Source of the DNA: Leisingera sp. ANG-M7
GTDB taxonomy: Bacteria > Pseudomonadota > Alphaproteobacteria > Rhodobacterales > Rhodobacteraceae
NCBI RefSeq assembly: GCF_000813965.1
Contig: NZ_JWLI01000011.1
Span: 62,001-126,000 of the forward strand
DNA: 64,000 nt
Reading direction: 5' to 3'
Shown: piece after piece, positions 26,827 through 35,525 of the stretch
Numbering within the stretch: the first letter of the stretch is position 1
Layout of the letters: the number at the start of each line of letters is the position of its first letter
Made by a program: the position numbers and the translations under genes
Notes under the pieces: generated by a model
The model's database searches: none
What the model saw: the letters and a program-made list of their open reading frames with translations, nothing else
What the model was told of the DNA's origin: nothing

Positions 26827-28422
26827 TCAGGCGACGTCGAACTGCAGCGGCTTGATCTGGTTGAACAGACCGGTTTCCGCCAGCTTCGCACGCACCTCTG
26901 CCGGAACCTCGTCATCCACGTAGAGAAGCGCAATGGCTTCGCCGCCGGCCTCGGACCGGCCCAGGGTGAAGTTGGCGATGTTGACGCCGTGATCGCCCAT
27001 GGTGTGGCCCAGGGTGCCGATGATGCCGGGCACGTCCTCGTTGGTGGTGTAGAGCATATGCGCGCCCACATCCGCCTCGATGTTGATGCCCTTGATCTGG
27101 ATGAACCGCGGCTTGCCGTCGGAGAACACGGTGCCAGCCACCGAGCGTTCGCGCTTGGAGGTCACCGCTGTCACCTTGATGTAGCCGTCAAATGAGCCGG
27201 ACTTGTCCTGATTGGTGGTGGAAATCTGAACCCCGCGCTCCTTGGCAACGACCGGCGCGGAGACCAGGTTCACCTCAGGGTTGGATCGTTTCATGATGCC
27301 GGCGATCACCGCACAGTTCAGCGCGTCCAGGTTCATGCCCGCCGCAACACCATCGTAGAGGATGTTGATCGCCTTCAGCGGCTCGTCGGTCATCTGGCCG
27401 ACAAAGCTGCCCAGGTGATCGGCAAGCTTGATCCAGGGGCCCATGACCTTGGCTTCCTCAGCCGTCACGCTGGGCATGTTGAGCGCATTTTCGACGGCGC
27501 CCGTCAGCAGGTAGTTGGACATCTGCTCTGCCACCTGCAGGGCGACGTTTTCCTGCGCCTCGGTTGTAGCGGCACCCAAGTGCGGGGTGCAGACCACGTT
27601 CGGCAAGCCGAACAGGGCGTTTTCCTTGGCCGGCTCAACCGAGAACACATCGAAAGCGGCGCCTGCCACATGGCCGGAGGTCAGCAATTCCGCCAGCGCG
27701 CCCTCGTCCACCAGGCCGCCGCGGGCGCAGTTGATGATGCGCACGCCCTTCTTGGTCTTTGCCAGGTTTTCTTTGGACAGGATGTTGCGGGTCTGATCGG
27801 TCAGCGGCACGTGCAGAGTGATGAAGTCGGCGCGTGCCAGAAGCTCATCCAGCTCAACCTTTTCGACGCCCATCTTGTCGGCCTTTTCTTGGCTCAAGTA
27901 GGGGTCAAAGGCCACAACCTTCATCTTGAGGCCGCGGGCGCGGTCGCAGACGATGCCGCCGATGTTGCCCGCGCCGATTACGCCCAGGGTCTTGGCGGTC
28001 AGCTCAACCCCCATGAACTTGGACTTTTCCCATTTGCCGGCATGAGTGGAGGCGGAGGCCTCCGGCAGCTGGCGGGCAACCGCGAACATCATTGCAATCG
28101 CGTGTTCGGCGGTGGTGATCATGTTGCCGAAGGGGGTGTTCATCACAATGACGCCGCGCTTGGAGGCGGCTTCCTTGTCGATGTTGTCGGTGCCGATGCC
28201 GGCACGGCCGATCACCTTGAGGTTATCGGCGTTCTCGAGGATCTTCTCGGTCACCTTGGTGGCGGAGCGGATGGCGAGGCCGTCATACTGGCCGATGATT
28301 TCGGCCAGTTTTTCCTTGTCCTTACCCACGTCGGGCAGGAAGTCGACGTCGATGCCGCGGTCGCGGAAGATCTGGACGGCGGCCTCGGACAGTTTGTCGG
28401 AGATGAGTACTTTGGGAGCCAT
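26827..28422 (-). CDS. serA: D-3-phosphoglycerate dehydrogenase
   Basis: SerA oxidises 3-phosphoglycerate to 3-phosphohydroxypyruvate, the first committed step of serine synthesis. The 531-residue long form has the NAD fold with GVIGAGNIGG, the catalytic Arg, Glu and His (INCARGGLVDE and CTPHLGAATTEAQ), the intervening ASB domain and a C-terminal ACT domain (YTTNEDVPGIIGTLG) for feedback control. It lies 63 bp after serC on the same strand. Confidence 0.97.
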   Translation of the reverse strand: MAPKVLISDKLSEAAVQIFRDRGIDVDFLPDVGKDKEKLAEIIGQYDGLAIRSATKVTEKILENADNLKVIGRAGIGTDNIDKEAASKRGVIVMNTPFGNMITTAEHAIAMMFAVARQLPEASASTHAGKWEKSKFMGVELTAKTLGVIGAGNIGGIVCDRARGLKMKVVAFDPYLSQEKADKMGVEKVELDELLARADFITLHVPLTDQTRNILSKENLAKTKKGVRIINCARGGLVDEGALAELLTSGHVAGAAFDVFSVEPAKENALFGLPNVVCTPHLGAATTEAQENVALQVAEQMSNYLLTGAVENALNMPSVTAEEAKVMGPWIKLADHLGSFVGQMTDEPLKAINILYDGVAAGMNLDALNCAVIAGIMKRSNPEVNLVSAPVVAKERGVQISTTNQDKSGSFDGYIKVTAVTSKRERSVAGTVFSDGKPRFIQIKGINIEADVGAHMLYTTNEDVPGIIGTLGHTMGDHGVNIANFTLGRSEAGGEAIALLYVDDEVPAEVRAKLAETGLFNQIKPLQFDVA

Positions 28423-28485
28423 GACTGTGGTCCTTAGAATGTCTGTGCTGGGACGGCGGGCGCTGCCGCCCGCCTTTAAGGTTGC

Positions 28486-29640
28486 TCAGGCCGCTTCGGT
28501 CTGCGCGGCGATCTCGGCCTCGAAGGCCCATTTGATCCAGGGCATCAAGGCTGCCACGTCGGCAGCCTCCACCGTGCCGCCGCACCAGATACGCAGGCCC
28601 GGAGGCGCGTCGCGGTAGGCGCCAATGTCGTAAGCGGCGCCTTCAGCTTCCAGACGTTTGGCCACGGCCTTGGCAAAGGCGGCGCCGTCCTGGATGCGCT
28701 CGTCGGAGAACTTGAGGCAGACTGATGTGTTGGAGCGGTATTCCGGCTGCTCGGCCAGGAAGGCGATCCAGGGGTTGTCCTGGACGAAGCTTTGCACCGC
28801 GGCCAGGTTGGCATAGGCGCGCTCGCGCAGGCCTTCCATACCGCCCACCGAACGCGCCCAGTCGAGCGCCAGCAGGTAGTCCTCCACCGCCAGCATCGAA
28901 GGGGTGTTGATGGTTGCGCCCTGGAAGATGCCGTCGATCAGCTTGCCGCCCTTGGTCAGGCGGAAGATCTTGGGCAGCGGCCAGGCGGGAGTGTAGCTCT
29001 CCAGACGCTCGACAGCGCGGGGGCTGAGAATGATCATGCCGTGCGCCGCTTCGCCGCCCAGCACCTTCTGCCAGGAGAAAGTGGTCACATCCAGCTTGTC
29101 CCAGGGCAGGTACTGCGCAAAGGCGGCGGAGGTGGCGTCGCAGATGGTCAGGCCTTCGCGGTCCGCCGGGATCCAGTCGCCATTGGGGACGCGCACGCCG
29201 GAGGTGGTGCCGTTCCAGGTGAAGACGACGTCATTGGCGAAATCGACGGTGGAGAGGTCCACGATCTGGCCGTAGTCAGCGGTCTTGACGGTGGCGTCGA
29301 GCTTCAGCTGCTTCACAACGTCGGTAACCCAGCCGGAGCCGAAGCTTTCCCAGGCCAGCATCTCGACGCCGCGGGCGCCGAGGAGGTTCCACATCGCCAT
29401 TTCCACCGCGCCGGTGTCGGAGGCGGGCACAATGCCAATCTTGTAATCGGCCGGAATGTTCAGGATTTCGCGGGTGCCTTCGATCGCAGCCTTCAGCTTC
29501 TCCTTGCCAACCGCGGCGCGGTGCGAGCGGCCCAGCGGGGCGCCTGCAAGTTTGCTCAGATCAAAGACAGGGGGTTTGGCGCAGGGGCCAGACGAAAAAC
29601 GCGGATTGGCCGGCCGCGCGGCAGGTTGTTCAATAGCCAT
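28486..29640 (-). CDS. serC: Phosphoserine aminotransferase
   Basis: SerC transfers an amino group from glutamate to 3-phosphohydroxypyruvate (PLP class V). The 384-residue protein opens with [13 protein letters not shown], a family hallmark. It has [10 protein letters not shown], the PLP-lysine in [12 protein letters not shown], and [25 protein letters not shown] precedes the ATG. Two hairpins in the leader may regulate it. It is first in the serC-serA operon and divergent from the small secreted protein gene. Confidence 0.96.
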   Translation of the reverse strand: MAIEQPAARPANPRFSSGPCAKPPVFDLSKLAGAPLGRSHRAAVGKEKLKAAIEGTREILNIPADYKIGIVPASDTGAVEMAMWNLLGARGVEMLAWESFGSGWVTDVVKQLKLDATVKTADYGQIVDLSTVDFANDVVFTWNGTTSGVRVPNGDWIPADREGLTICDATSAAFAQYLPWDKLDVTTFSWQKVLGGEAAHGMIILSPRAVERLESYTPAWPLPKIFRLTKGGKLIDGIFQGATINTPSMLAVEDYLLALDWARSVGGMEGLRERAYANLAAVQSFVQDNPWIAFLAEQPEYRSNTSVCLKFSDERIQDGAAFAKAVAKRLEAEGAAYDIGAYRDAPPGLRIWCGGTVEAADVAALMPWIKWAFEAEIAAQTEAA

Positions 29641-29722
29641 AAATGCTACCCTTCCAGATAAGCGCCCCTCGTTGGGGAGGGGTGTCCCGCCATCAGAGCT
29701 AGTGTGCTGCAGCGCGGCACGC
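29641..29722 (-). promoter_or_regulatory. Possible serC leader RNA with two hairpins
   Basis: On the minus strand the serC leader can fold into GTGCCGC/GCAGCAC-type pairs (29702-29722, with G-U pairs) and a CCCCTC/GAGGGG hairpin (29663-29684) about 23 nt before the start codon. A structured serC-leader motif has been described in Alphaproteobacteria. I cannot confirm this sequence matches its consensus. Confidence 0.4.
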
Positions 29723-29860
29723 AACTGGTATTTTGAGAAAATGCGGCTGTTCATCCATTTTTTGCGACACGCATTTCCACCATCGGAAACTTCATGCTAA
29801 CACGTTTAAATTGCGCCACTCAGAAAATAATCGCCGTGACATAGTTTGGAGGATATTGGA

Positions 29861-30322
29861 ATGATCCGTGCACTTGTTTTGCTGCTGGCCGTAGCCGGCA
29901 TGTTTCTGTCCAGCCGGGGGGCCCACGCGCAGAATTACCCTCCCTGTTTCAATGCCCAGAACTTACCCGTGACGTATCTGCCCGATATGTCGGTGCCGGA
30001 CATCGCCATTGCCCGAACAGCACCGAACGGTATGCCCATTGTTCTTTGGAATCCGCAGATAGCCGGGTCCATGCACCCGTTCACGGTCGAATTTTTCTAC
30101 TATCACGAATGCGCCCACCATGCCCTTGCCCACCCGCTGGGCACCTACGGACCCGGCAGTGAGAAGGCCGCAGACTGCTGGGCCAAGCAAACGATGATCC
30201 AGACCGGAGCATTGACACCGCAGAAGTACCACATGATCCGCCAGCAGCTTATCCAAGGCTCCAAACCCGGGATGGATTGGCCGAACGGAGCGGTGCGGGT
30301 CAGTTTCCTCGATAGCTGCTGA
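29861..30322 (+). CDS. Small secreted zincin-like hypothetical protein
   Basis: A 153-residue protein with a signal peptide ending near AHA (residues 21-23). It has HECAHH at residues 82-87, matching the HExxH zinc-protease motif, and EKAAD at 101-105, placed like the E-x-x-x-D third-ligand segment of gluzincins such as M48. There are four cysteines (about 29, 84, 106, 153), so disulphides are possible in the periplasm. I recognise no named family. GGAGG precedes the ATG. It sits between serC and serB with no obvious link to serine. Confidence 0.75.
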   Translation: MIRALVLLLAVAGMFLSSRGAHAQNYPPCFNAQNLPVTYLPDMSVPDIAIARTAPNGMPIVLWNPQIAGSMHPFTVEFFYYHECAHHALAHPLGTYGPGSEKAADCWAKQTMIQTGALTPQKYHMIRQQLIQGSKPGMDWPNGAVRVSFLDSC

Positions 30323-30389
30323 TTGCCGCAGCCGGCTGGTTATCGGATTCCGGTCCTGCTAGGAGCAGCGTCAACCAAGGAGACGCCCC

Positions 30390-31265
30390 ATGTATACTGC
30401 AACGCTGCTTTGCAATCCCGCCAGCCCGGTGCTGGAGCCCGCGCTGATCGAATCGCTGCGCAATGCCTGGGGCGGTGATGAGGCGGTCTGGCTGGCGCTG
30501 GGAGTGGCAGCCGAGTTTCCGCTGAAACAGATGCCGGATAACCGATGGGACGTCTGGAAAGATCTGCAGGGCATGGGCGTGGATCTGGTCATTCAACCCA
30601 GTGCCGGACGCCGGAAGAAGATGCTTCTGGCGGACATGGATTCGACCATGATCCAGCAGGAGTGCATTGATGAGCTGGCCGAGGAGGCAGGCGTCGGCGC
30701 GCGGGTGAAGGACATCACCGCGCGGGCTATGAACGGCGAGCTGGATTTCGAGGGCGCGCTGACTGAGCGGGTCGGGCTGCTGAAGGGACTGCCGGAAACG
30801 GTGATCGCCAAGGTTCTGGAAGAGCGCATCACGCTGATGCCCGGCGGCAAGCAGCTGCTGGCAACGATGAAGGCGGATGGCGCCTACGCGGCCTTGGTTT
30901 CTGGCGGCTTCACGGCGTTCACGGCGCGGGTCTCAGAAGTACTGGGATTTGACGAAAACCGCGCAAACACGCTGCTGGCCGAGGACGGCAAGCTGACCGG
31001 CGAGGCGGGCCGGCCGATCCTGGGGCGGGAGGCCAAGGTCGAGGCGCTGGAGCAGATCAGCGCGCGGCTGGGCATCGCTGAGGCGGATGTGATTGCAGTA
31101 GGTGACGGCGCCAATGACCTGGGGATGCTGAAGCGCGCGGGCGCGGGCGTGGCGCTGCATGCCAAGCCCTCTGTCGCGGCGGAATGCGATATCCGCATCA
31201 ACCACGGCGACCTGACGGCACTCTTGTACATCCAGGGCTATGCCCACGACGAATTCAAGGACTGA
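30390..31265 (+). CDS. serB: Phosphoserine phosphatase
   Basis: SerB removes phosphate from phosphoserine in the last step of serine synthesis. The 291-residue HAD-family protein has a short N-terminal ACT-like region, then the catalytic LLADMDSTMIQQECIDE (nucleophile and acid Asp), VSGGFTAF and the metal-binding VGDGANDLGML. AAGGAG precedes the ATG. serA, serB and serC all lie within 4.5 kb, in opposed orientation. Confidence 0.96.
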   Translation: MYTATLLCNPASPVLEPALIESLRNAWGGDEAVWLALGVAAEFPLKQMPDNRWDVWKDLQGMGVDLVIQPSAGRRKKMLLADMDSTMIQQECIDELAEEAGVGARVKDITARAMNGELDFEGALTERVGLLKGLPETVIAKVLEERITLMPGGKQLLATMKADGAYAALVSGGFTAFTARVSEVLGFDENRANTLLAEDGKLTGEAGRPILGREAKVEALEQISARLGIAEADVIAVGDGANDLGMLKRAGAGVALHAKPSVAAECDIRINHGDLTALLYIQGYAHDEFKD

Positions 31266-31272
31266 TAATCGC

Positions 31273-32031
31273 ATGCTGGAAGTGGGTATTGAGACCCTGC
31301 TGCTCTTGTTGGCGGCGGGGTTTGCCGCCGGGTTCATCGACGCGATTGCAGGCGGCGGCGGGCTGATAACAGTGCCGGTTCTGCTGCTGGCCGGGGCCAA
31401 TCCGGTGACGGCGCTGTCGACCAACAAGATCCAGGGATTGTTTGGTGCCGCGACGGCGGCGGCCACCTATGCGCGCGCCGGGCATGTCGACCTGAAGACG
31501 CAGATCGGCCCAGCGCTGATCGCCTTTGCCGCGGCAGTTGCGGGTGCGTTTCTGGTGGCATACCTGCCCACCGAATGGATCCGGGTTATCCTGCCGGTGC
31601 TGCTGATCGGGATCGCCATTTTCTTTGCGCTGAAGAAGGGGCTGGATGATCTCGACCGGCACCGCCGCCTGTCCCCTGCCCTGTTCACCGCGCTCATCGT
31701 TCCGCTGTGCGGGGCCTATGACGGGCTGCTGGGACCTGGGGCGGGCAGCTTCTACATGCTCGCCTTTGTGTCGCTGGCGGGCTACGGCATCCTGCGTGCA
31801 ACCGCCCATACCAAGCTGCTGAATTTCGCCTCTAACGCAGGCGGTCTGCTGGCGTTTTCCTTCTTTGCGACACCGTGGTGGATCACCGGCCTGCTGATGG
31901 GCTGCGCCCAGATTGCCGGTGCGCGGGCGGGTGCGGGGCTGGCCAAGAAGCAGGGGGCAAAGGTGATCAAGCCGCTGCTGGTTGTAACCTCTGTCTCGCT
32001 CGCCGCCAAACTGCTGTGGGATATGATGTAA
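31273..32031 (+). CDS. TSUP-family (TauE/SafE) transporter
   Basis: The 252-residue inner-membrane protein has about seven to eight hydrophobic segments and the TSUP signature AAGFAAGFIDAIAGGGGLITVPVLL near the N-terminus, repeated later as LCGAYDGLLGPGAGSFYML. The family moves sulfonates or sulfur oxyanions, but the substrate here is unknown. It begins 7 bp after serB and may be co-transcribed. I used the ATG that puts the first helix right at the N-terminus. Confidence 0.88.
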   Translation: MLEVGIETLLLLLAAGFAAGFIDAIAGGGGLITVPVLLLAGANPVTALSTNKIQGLFGAATAAATYARAGHVDLKTQIGPALIAFAAAVAGAFLVAYLPTEWIRVILPVLLIGIAIFFALKKGLDDLDRHRRLSPALFTALIVPLCGAYDGLLGPGAGSFYMLAFVSLAGYGILRATAHTKLLNFASNAGGLLAFSFFATPWWITGLLMGCAQIAGARAGAGLAKKQGAKVIKPLLVVTSVSLAAKLLWDMM

Positions 32032-32080
32032 GGCCGGCTCTGGCTTTACATCATATTTAACATTTCCATTAATTAACAAA

Positions 32081-32099
32081 CATGCTAATAAATAGCATG
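32081..32099. promoter_or_regulatory. Candidate ArsR-type operator overlapping the regulator's start codon
   Basis: CATGCTA and TAGCATG are a perfect 7-bp inverted repeat with a 5-bp spacer. The right arm contains the ATG used for the regulator. It lies in an AT-rich promoter-like stretch. A dimeric winged-helix repressor binding here could control its own operon. Confidence 0.55.
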
Positions 32100-32417
32100 A
32101 CACCGATTCTGAAGTCCTTTGCCGCGCTGTCGGACGAAACCCGCCTGATGATCGTGGATCAGCTGATTACTGAGGGCGAACTGCCCGCCGGTGATCTGGC
32201 ACCCGGCGCAGGCATTTCTGCGCCCGCAGTCTCGCGTCATCTGAAGGTCTTGCGCGAGGCCGGGCTTGTGACCCAGCGAGCCGTGGGCACCAAGCGGCTG
32301 TACTCCGCCCGCCCGGAAGGGCTGCGGATGATCGCTGAATGGACCCAATCACGCCGTGCCTTCTGGGAAGGAAGCCTGAACAGGCTGGAAGCGGCACTGA
32401 TGGAGGACGAGGCATGA
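32097..32417 (+). CDS. ArsR-family (HTH) transcriptional regulator
   Basis: A 106-residue winged-helix regulator: ILKSFAALSDETRLMIVDQLI, then AGISAPAVSRHLKVLREAGLV (recognition helix) and a beta wing (RLYSARPEGLRMI). It has no metal-binding CxC. Regulators of this subtype are co-transcribed with SRPBCC proteins, as here, overlapping the next start in ATGA. An in-frame ATG 15 bp upstream is possible. Neither start has a good ribosome-binding site, so a leaderless transcript is possible. Confidence 0.9.
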   Translation: MTPILKSFAALSDETRLMIVDQLITEGELPAGDLAPGAGISAPAVSRHLKVLREAGLVTQRAVGTKRLYSARPEGLRMIAEWTQSRRAFWEGSLNRLEAALMEDEA

Positions 32418-32851
32418 GCGACCTGCAGCTGAAGCGCACATTTCCGGTCAGCCCGGAGAAACTGTTTGCCTGGGTGACTACGCCGGACAAGCTGCTGCAA
32501 TGGTGGGGGCCGGAAGGGGTTACCATTCCGGAACATGACCTGAACCTGAGCCGCACCGGCCCCTGGTACTCGGTCATGCAGAACAGTGACGGCCAGCGGT
32601 TCCATGTCTCCGGCCAGGTGACCCATGTTGATGCGCCGAAATCCGTTGGCTTCACCTGGGCCTGGCACGGCGACGACGGCAGCCGCGGCGATGAGAGCCA
32701 TGTGACCCTGACCGTCGCAGCCACCGGGGATGGTGCCATGCTGGTGGTCGACCACCGGGATCTGGGCGATGACGAGTTTGCCGCGCGCCACGAAGACGGC
32801 TGGACCTCAACCCTGCGCAAACTAGAGGCGCTGCTAGCCGCAAAGACCTGA
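32414..32851 (+). CDS. SRPBCC (AHSA1-like) domain protein
   Basis: The 145-residue START-like ligand-binding fold begins LKRTFPVSPEKLFAWVTTPDKLLQWWGPEG. It continues with GFTWAWHGDDG and ends in DGWTSTLRKLEALLA, the usual AHSA1 end. Ligand and function are unknown. The gene is coupled to the ArsR-family gene by overlapping ATGA and is 29 bp ahead of the YCII gene, forming a common three-gene operon. Confidence 0.9.
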   Translation: MSDLQLKRTFPVSPEKLFAWVTTPDKLLQWWGPEGVTIPEHDLNLSRTGPWYSVMQNSDGQRFHVSGQVTHVDAPKSVGFTWAWHGDDGSRGDESHVTLTVAATGDGAMLVVDHRDLGDDEFAARHEDGWTSTLRKLEALLAAKT

Positions 32852-32880
32852 TCCATCAACAACACCAAGGGAGTAGACCA

Positions 32881-33201
32881 ATGCCACAGTTCGTTTTTGC
32901 CTATCACGGCGGCAAGACCCCGGAGAGCGAGGAAGAAGGCGCCAGGGTCATGCAGGCCTGGAAGGACTGGATGGGAGGTATGGGCGATGCCCTGAAGGTG
33001 CCGGGTGCACCGGTTGGGATGTCCAAGACGGTCAGCGCCGGCGGGGTGGTGGACAATGGCGGCGCCAATCCGCTGTCAGGCTATTCGGTGGTGGAAGCCG
33101 CTGATCAGGACGCGGCCTGCGAGATGGCCAAGGGCTGCCCGATGGTGGCAGACGGCAGCGGCTCGGTTGAAGTCGCTGAAATCATCGACATGGAAATGTA
33201 A
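32881..33201 (+). CDS. YCII-related domain protein
   Basis: The 106-residue dimeric alpha/beta-barrel-like protein has QFVFAYHGGKTPES at the start, GYSVVEAADQDAACEMAKGCPMV in the middle and VEVAEIIDMEM at the end. AAGGGAG precedes the ATG. It is the third gene of the ArsR operon. Function is unknown, but genes of this kind co-occur with small SRPBCC proteins. Confidence 0.9.
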   Translation: MPQFVFAYHGGKTPESEEEGARVMQAWKDWMGGMGDALKVPGAPVGMSKTVSAGGVVDNGGANPLSGYSVVEAADQDAACEMAKGCPMVADGSGSVEVAEIIDMEM

Positions 33202-33203
33202 GA

Positions 33204-33236
33204 AAATGCCCCGGTCCTGAACCGGGGCATTTGTTT
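33204..33236. terminator. Bidirectional terminator between the YCII gene and asparaginase gene
   Basis: AAATGCCCCGGT pairs perfectly with ACCGGGGCATTT over 12 bases with a five-base loop. TTTGTTTTC follows on the plus strand and a CATTTTC end on the minus strand, so it serves both convergent genes. Confidence 0.85.
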
Positions 33237-34235
33237 TCAGAACAGCAGTTCGGCGGCGGGGCGGATGGAACCGCATTCCAGCCCGCGGCGGCTGTAGAGC
33301 ATCTTGTTCATGTATTTGGCCGTCTCCGGGTGATCTGCATCCAGCACGCCGAGGCTGACCATCAGCGCCGCAATCGCGCATTCGCTGGCGCGGGTGCTGC
33401 CATCGGAGATCTTCAGCGCCACGCCCAATTTTTGTTCCGGCAGGATGGCGATGAACACCGCCTCGGCCCCGGTTTTGATCGCCACCTTGCCGCCCATCGC
33501 CCGCATTAGGTTGGTGCAGCAGCGGGTCTCGCCAGCCACCAGATCGGGATGCGCTGTCATTGCAGCAACCAGCTGCTGCGCCGCCTCAGACGCGCGGTCG
33601 GAGCGGTCCGCGGCGCTGGCAAACCAGGCCATTGAGCGCGCCAACCCAGTAACGGTGGTGGCAAAGTTCGGCGCTGAGCAGCCGTCGATGCCATAGCCAG
33701 GGCTGTCCTGACCGGTGGTTTCCTCAAACGCCGCAAGGCAGGCCTGCTGCACCGGATGGTCCACCTCGATGTATTCGGCATTGCCGCCCAGGTACTGGTT
33801 CAGGGTCAAAAAGCCTGCGTGCTTGCCGGAGCAGTTGTTGTGCACCTGGCAGGGGCTGTTGTCGGTCTTGATCAGCTCATTGCGGGCGGGGATATCGTCC
33901 GGCAGCTGCGGGCCGCAGCGGAAGTCGTCATCAGTCATACCCAGCTGGCCCAGCCAGGCGTTGACCCGGTCGGTATGGATATGCGCGCCGTTGTGCGACG
34001 CGCAGGCCAGCGCCAGCTGTTCCGGGTTCAGACCATAACGCGCGGCGGCGCCGGAGGTGATCAGCGGCAGCGCCTGGATCATCTTGGCGGAGCTGCGCGG
34101 ATAGATGACTGCGTCCGGATCGCCCCAGCTGCGCACCACCTGGCCGCTGTCGTCACAGATGACGGCATGGCCCAGATGCAAGCTTTCCAGCAGCGGACCG
34201 CGCCAGACTTCGGCCATGGGCACTGGATTCGGCAT
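33237..34235 (-). CDS. Asparaginase (type II-like, PF06089 family)
   Basis: A 332-residue member of the bacterial asparaginase family related to Rhizobium AnsA. Visible elements are MAEVWRGPLLESLHLGHAVICDDSG, YPRSSAKMIQALPL, CASHNG, NCSGKHAGFL, PGYGIDGCSAPNFA and AGETRCCTNLMRAMGGKVAIKTGAE. It probably hydrolyses asparagine to aspartate. GGGGAGAC precedes the ATG. It is convergent with the YCII gene. Confidence 0.88.
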   Translation of the reverse strand: MPNPVPMAEVWRGPLLESLHLGHAVICDDSGQVVRSWGDPDAVIYPRSSAKMIQALPLITSGAAARYGLNPEQLALACASHNGAHIHTDRVNAWLGQLGMTDDDFRCGPQLPDDIPARNELIKTDNSPCQVHNNCSGKHAGFLTLNQYLGGNAEYIEVDHPVQQACLAAFEETTGQDSPGYGIDGCSAPNFATTVTGLARSMAWFASAADRSDRASEAAQQLVAAMTAHPDLVAGETRCCTNLMRAMGGKVAIKTGAEAVFIAILPEQKLGVALKISDGSTRASECAIAALMVSLGVLDADHPETAKYMNKMLYSRRGLECGSIRPAAELLF

Positions 34236-34416
34236 GATGTCTCCCCTCATATTTTCTGGGCGAAATCCTGCCAAAACGCACTTTCGCCCGTGGTGCTAGT
34301 TACGTTAGTGTGCTTGTGTAGCGCAAGCGAAGGGATCGGGACCAGACAGCGGAAGAACGCTGCGGGCCCTTTGCTTGGTTTTGAGGTATGAAAGAACAGT
34401 CTTGGAGTCGGGACAA

Positions 34417-34947
34417 ATGGCATTGAAACTCGCCCGCGTGGCTGCGGGCCTGTGTCTGGCAGCATTGGCAACCACCGCAACTGCACAGGAAACGTCGAAC
34501 AACCGGGTTGCGGCCAAGGTCGATTGGAGCGTTTTCGAGGGCAATGACCCCAACGAATGCTGGGGGGTTTCCGCACCGAAGGAGACCGTGAACACCCGCG
34601 ACGGCCGGGTCGTGGCGGTGCGCCGCAGCGAGATCCAGCTGTTTGTCACCTTCCGCAGCAGCGATGCGCCAAAGGGCGAGGTGAGCTTTACCGGCGGCTA
34701 TCCGTTTGCACCGGGATCCACCGTAAACATGGCAATCGGCGATTCCGAGTTTGAGCTGTTCACCGAAGGCGAATGGGCCTGGCCGGCAACCCCTGCGGAT
34801 GATGCCAAGATCGTTACCGCCATGAAGCGCGGTGCTGATGCGGTGCTGACCGCGCGGTCGGCGCGGGGCACCCAAACCAAGGATACCTTCTCTCTGCTGG
34901 GGTTCACCGCGGCGGTGGAAGACGCGGAAAAGCGCTGCAGCAAGTAA
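34417..34947 (+). CDS. Invasion-associated locus B (IalB)-family secreted protein
   Basis: A 176-residue protein with a signal peptide (cleavage near ATATAQ). The mature part is a small beta-rich domain with the conserved ECWGVSAPKE and QLFVTFRS of the IalB family, ending in an AEKRCSK tail. The role in free-living roseobacters is unknown, and the name comes from Bartonella. GGAGTCGGGAC precedes the ATG, and a terminator follows. Confidence 0.8.
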   Translation: MALKLARVAAGLCLAALATTATAQETSNNRVAAKVDWSVFEGNDPNECWGVSAPKETVNTRDGRVVAVRRSEIQLFVTFRSSDAPKGEVSFTGGYPFAPGSTVNMAIGDSEFELFTEGEWAWPATPADDAKIVTAMKRGADAVLTARSARGTQTKDTFSLLGFTAAVEDAEKRCSK

Positions 34948-34972
34948 GCCGCGCTAGATGTGCAGACAGGGC

Positions 34973-35001
34973 AAACCCCGGCCAGCGCCGGGGTTTTCTT
35001 G
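34973..35001 (+). terminator. Intrinsic terminator after the IalB-like gene
   Basis: AAACCCCGGC pairs with GCCGGGGTTT over ten bases with a four-base loop, followed by TTTTCTTG, 26 bp after the stop. Confidence 0.85.
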
Positions 35002-35046
35002 TTTAAGACCGGAGCGGCGCATAAAATGAGGCAGGAGGTACCAGCC

Positions 35047-35430
35047 ATGCTGCGCTACGTTATTTCTTTTCTTTTGCTGGCGGCGACACCCGGATTTGCC
35101 GATCCCGCGATGGAGTGCGGCGATGCCGGCTCTCAGGTGGAAATCGGCGAATGTGTTGCCGACGACGAGGAGCGCGTGGAAGCCGCATTGGCCACGGCTT
35201 TGCGTTTTGCGCTGGATGCCGCTGCAGAACTGGACAACGTCACTGAACGGGTTGTTGCGGTTCCGGCGCTTGAGGCAGGGCAAAAGGCCTGGGAAGCCTA
35301 CCGTGAGGAACATTGCGCCTTTGTCGGAGCAACATACGGCGGCGGATCAGGAACAGGCATTGCAATCCGCTCCTGCTGGACATCACTTGGCCGTGCCAGG
35401 GTTGATGAGCTGATGCGCTACGCCCGGTAG
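35047..35430 (+). CDS. Lysozyme-inhibitor LprI-like (DUF1311) secreted protein
   Basis: A 127-residue protein with a signal peptide ending near GFADP. The mature region has paired cysteines and the DUF1311 pattern QKAWEAYREEHCAFVG, with a Cys-containing end SCWTSLGRARVDEL. Some relatives inhibit lysozyme in the periplasm. That activity is not shown here. AGGAGGT precedes the ATG. Confidence 0.82.
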   Translation: MLRYVISFLLLAATPGFADPAMECGDAGSQVEIGECVADDEERVEAALATALRFALDAAAELDNVTERVVAVPALEAGQKAWEAYREEHCAFVGATYGGGSGTGIAIRSCWTSLGRARVDELMRYAR

Positions 35431-35525
35431 CAGGCTCTGCCGGCATTTTCACAGGATTCCTTTTGATCTCCGTTCGAAATCCTATATAGAGCCGCATCCG
35501 CTCTCCATGACCCGAGGCTTTTGCC

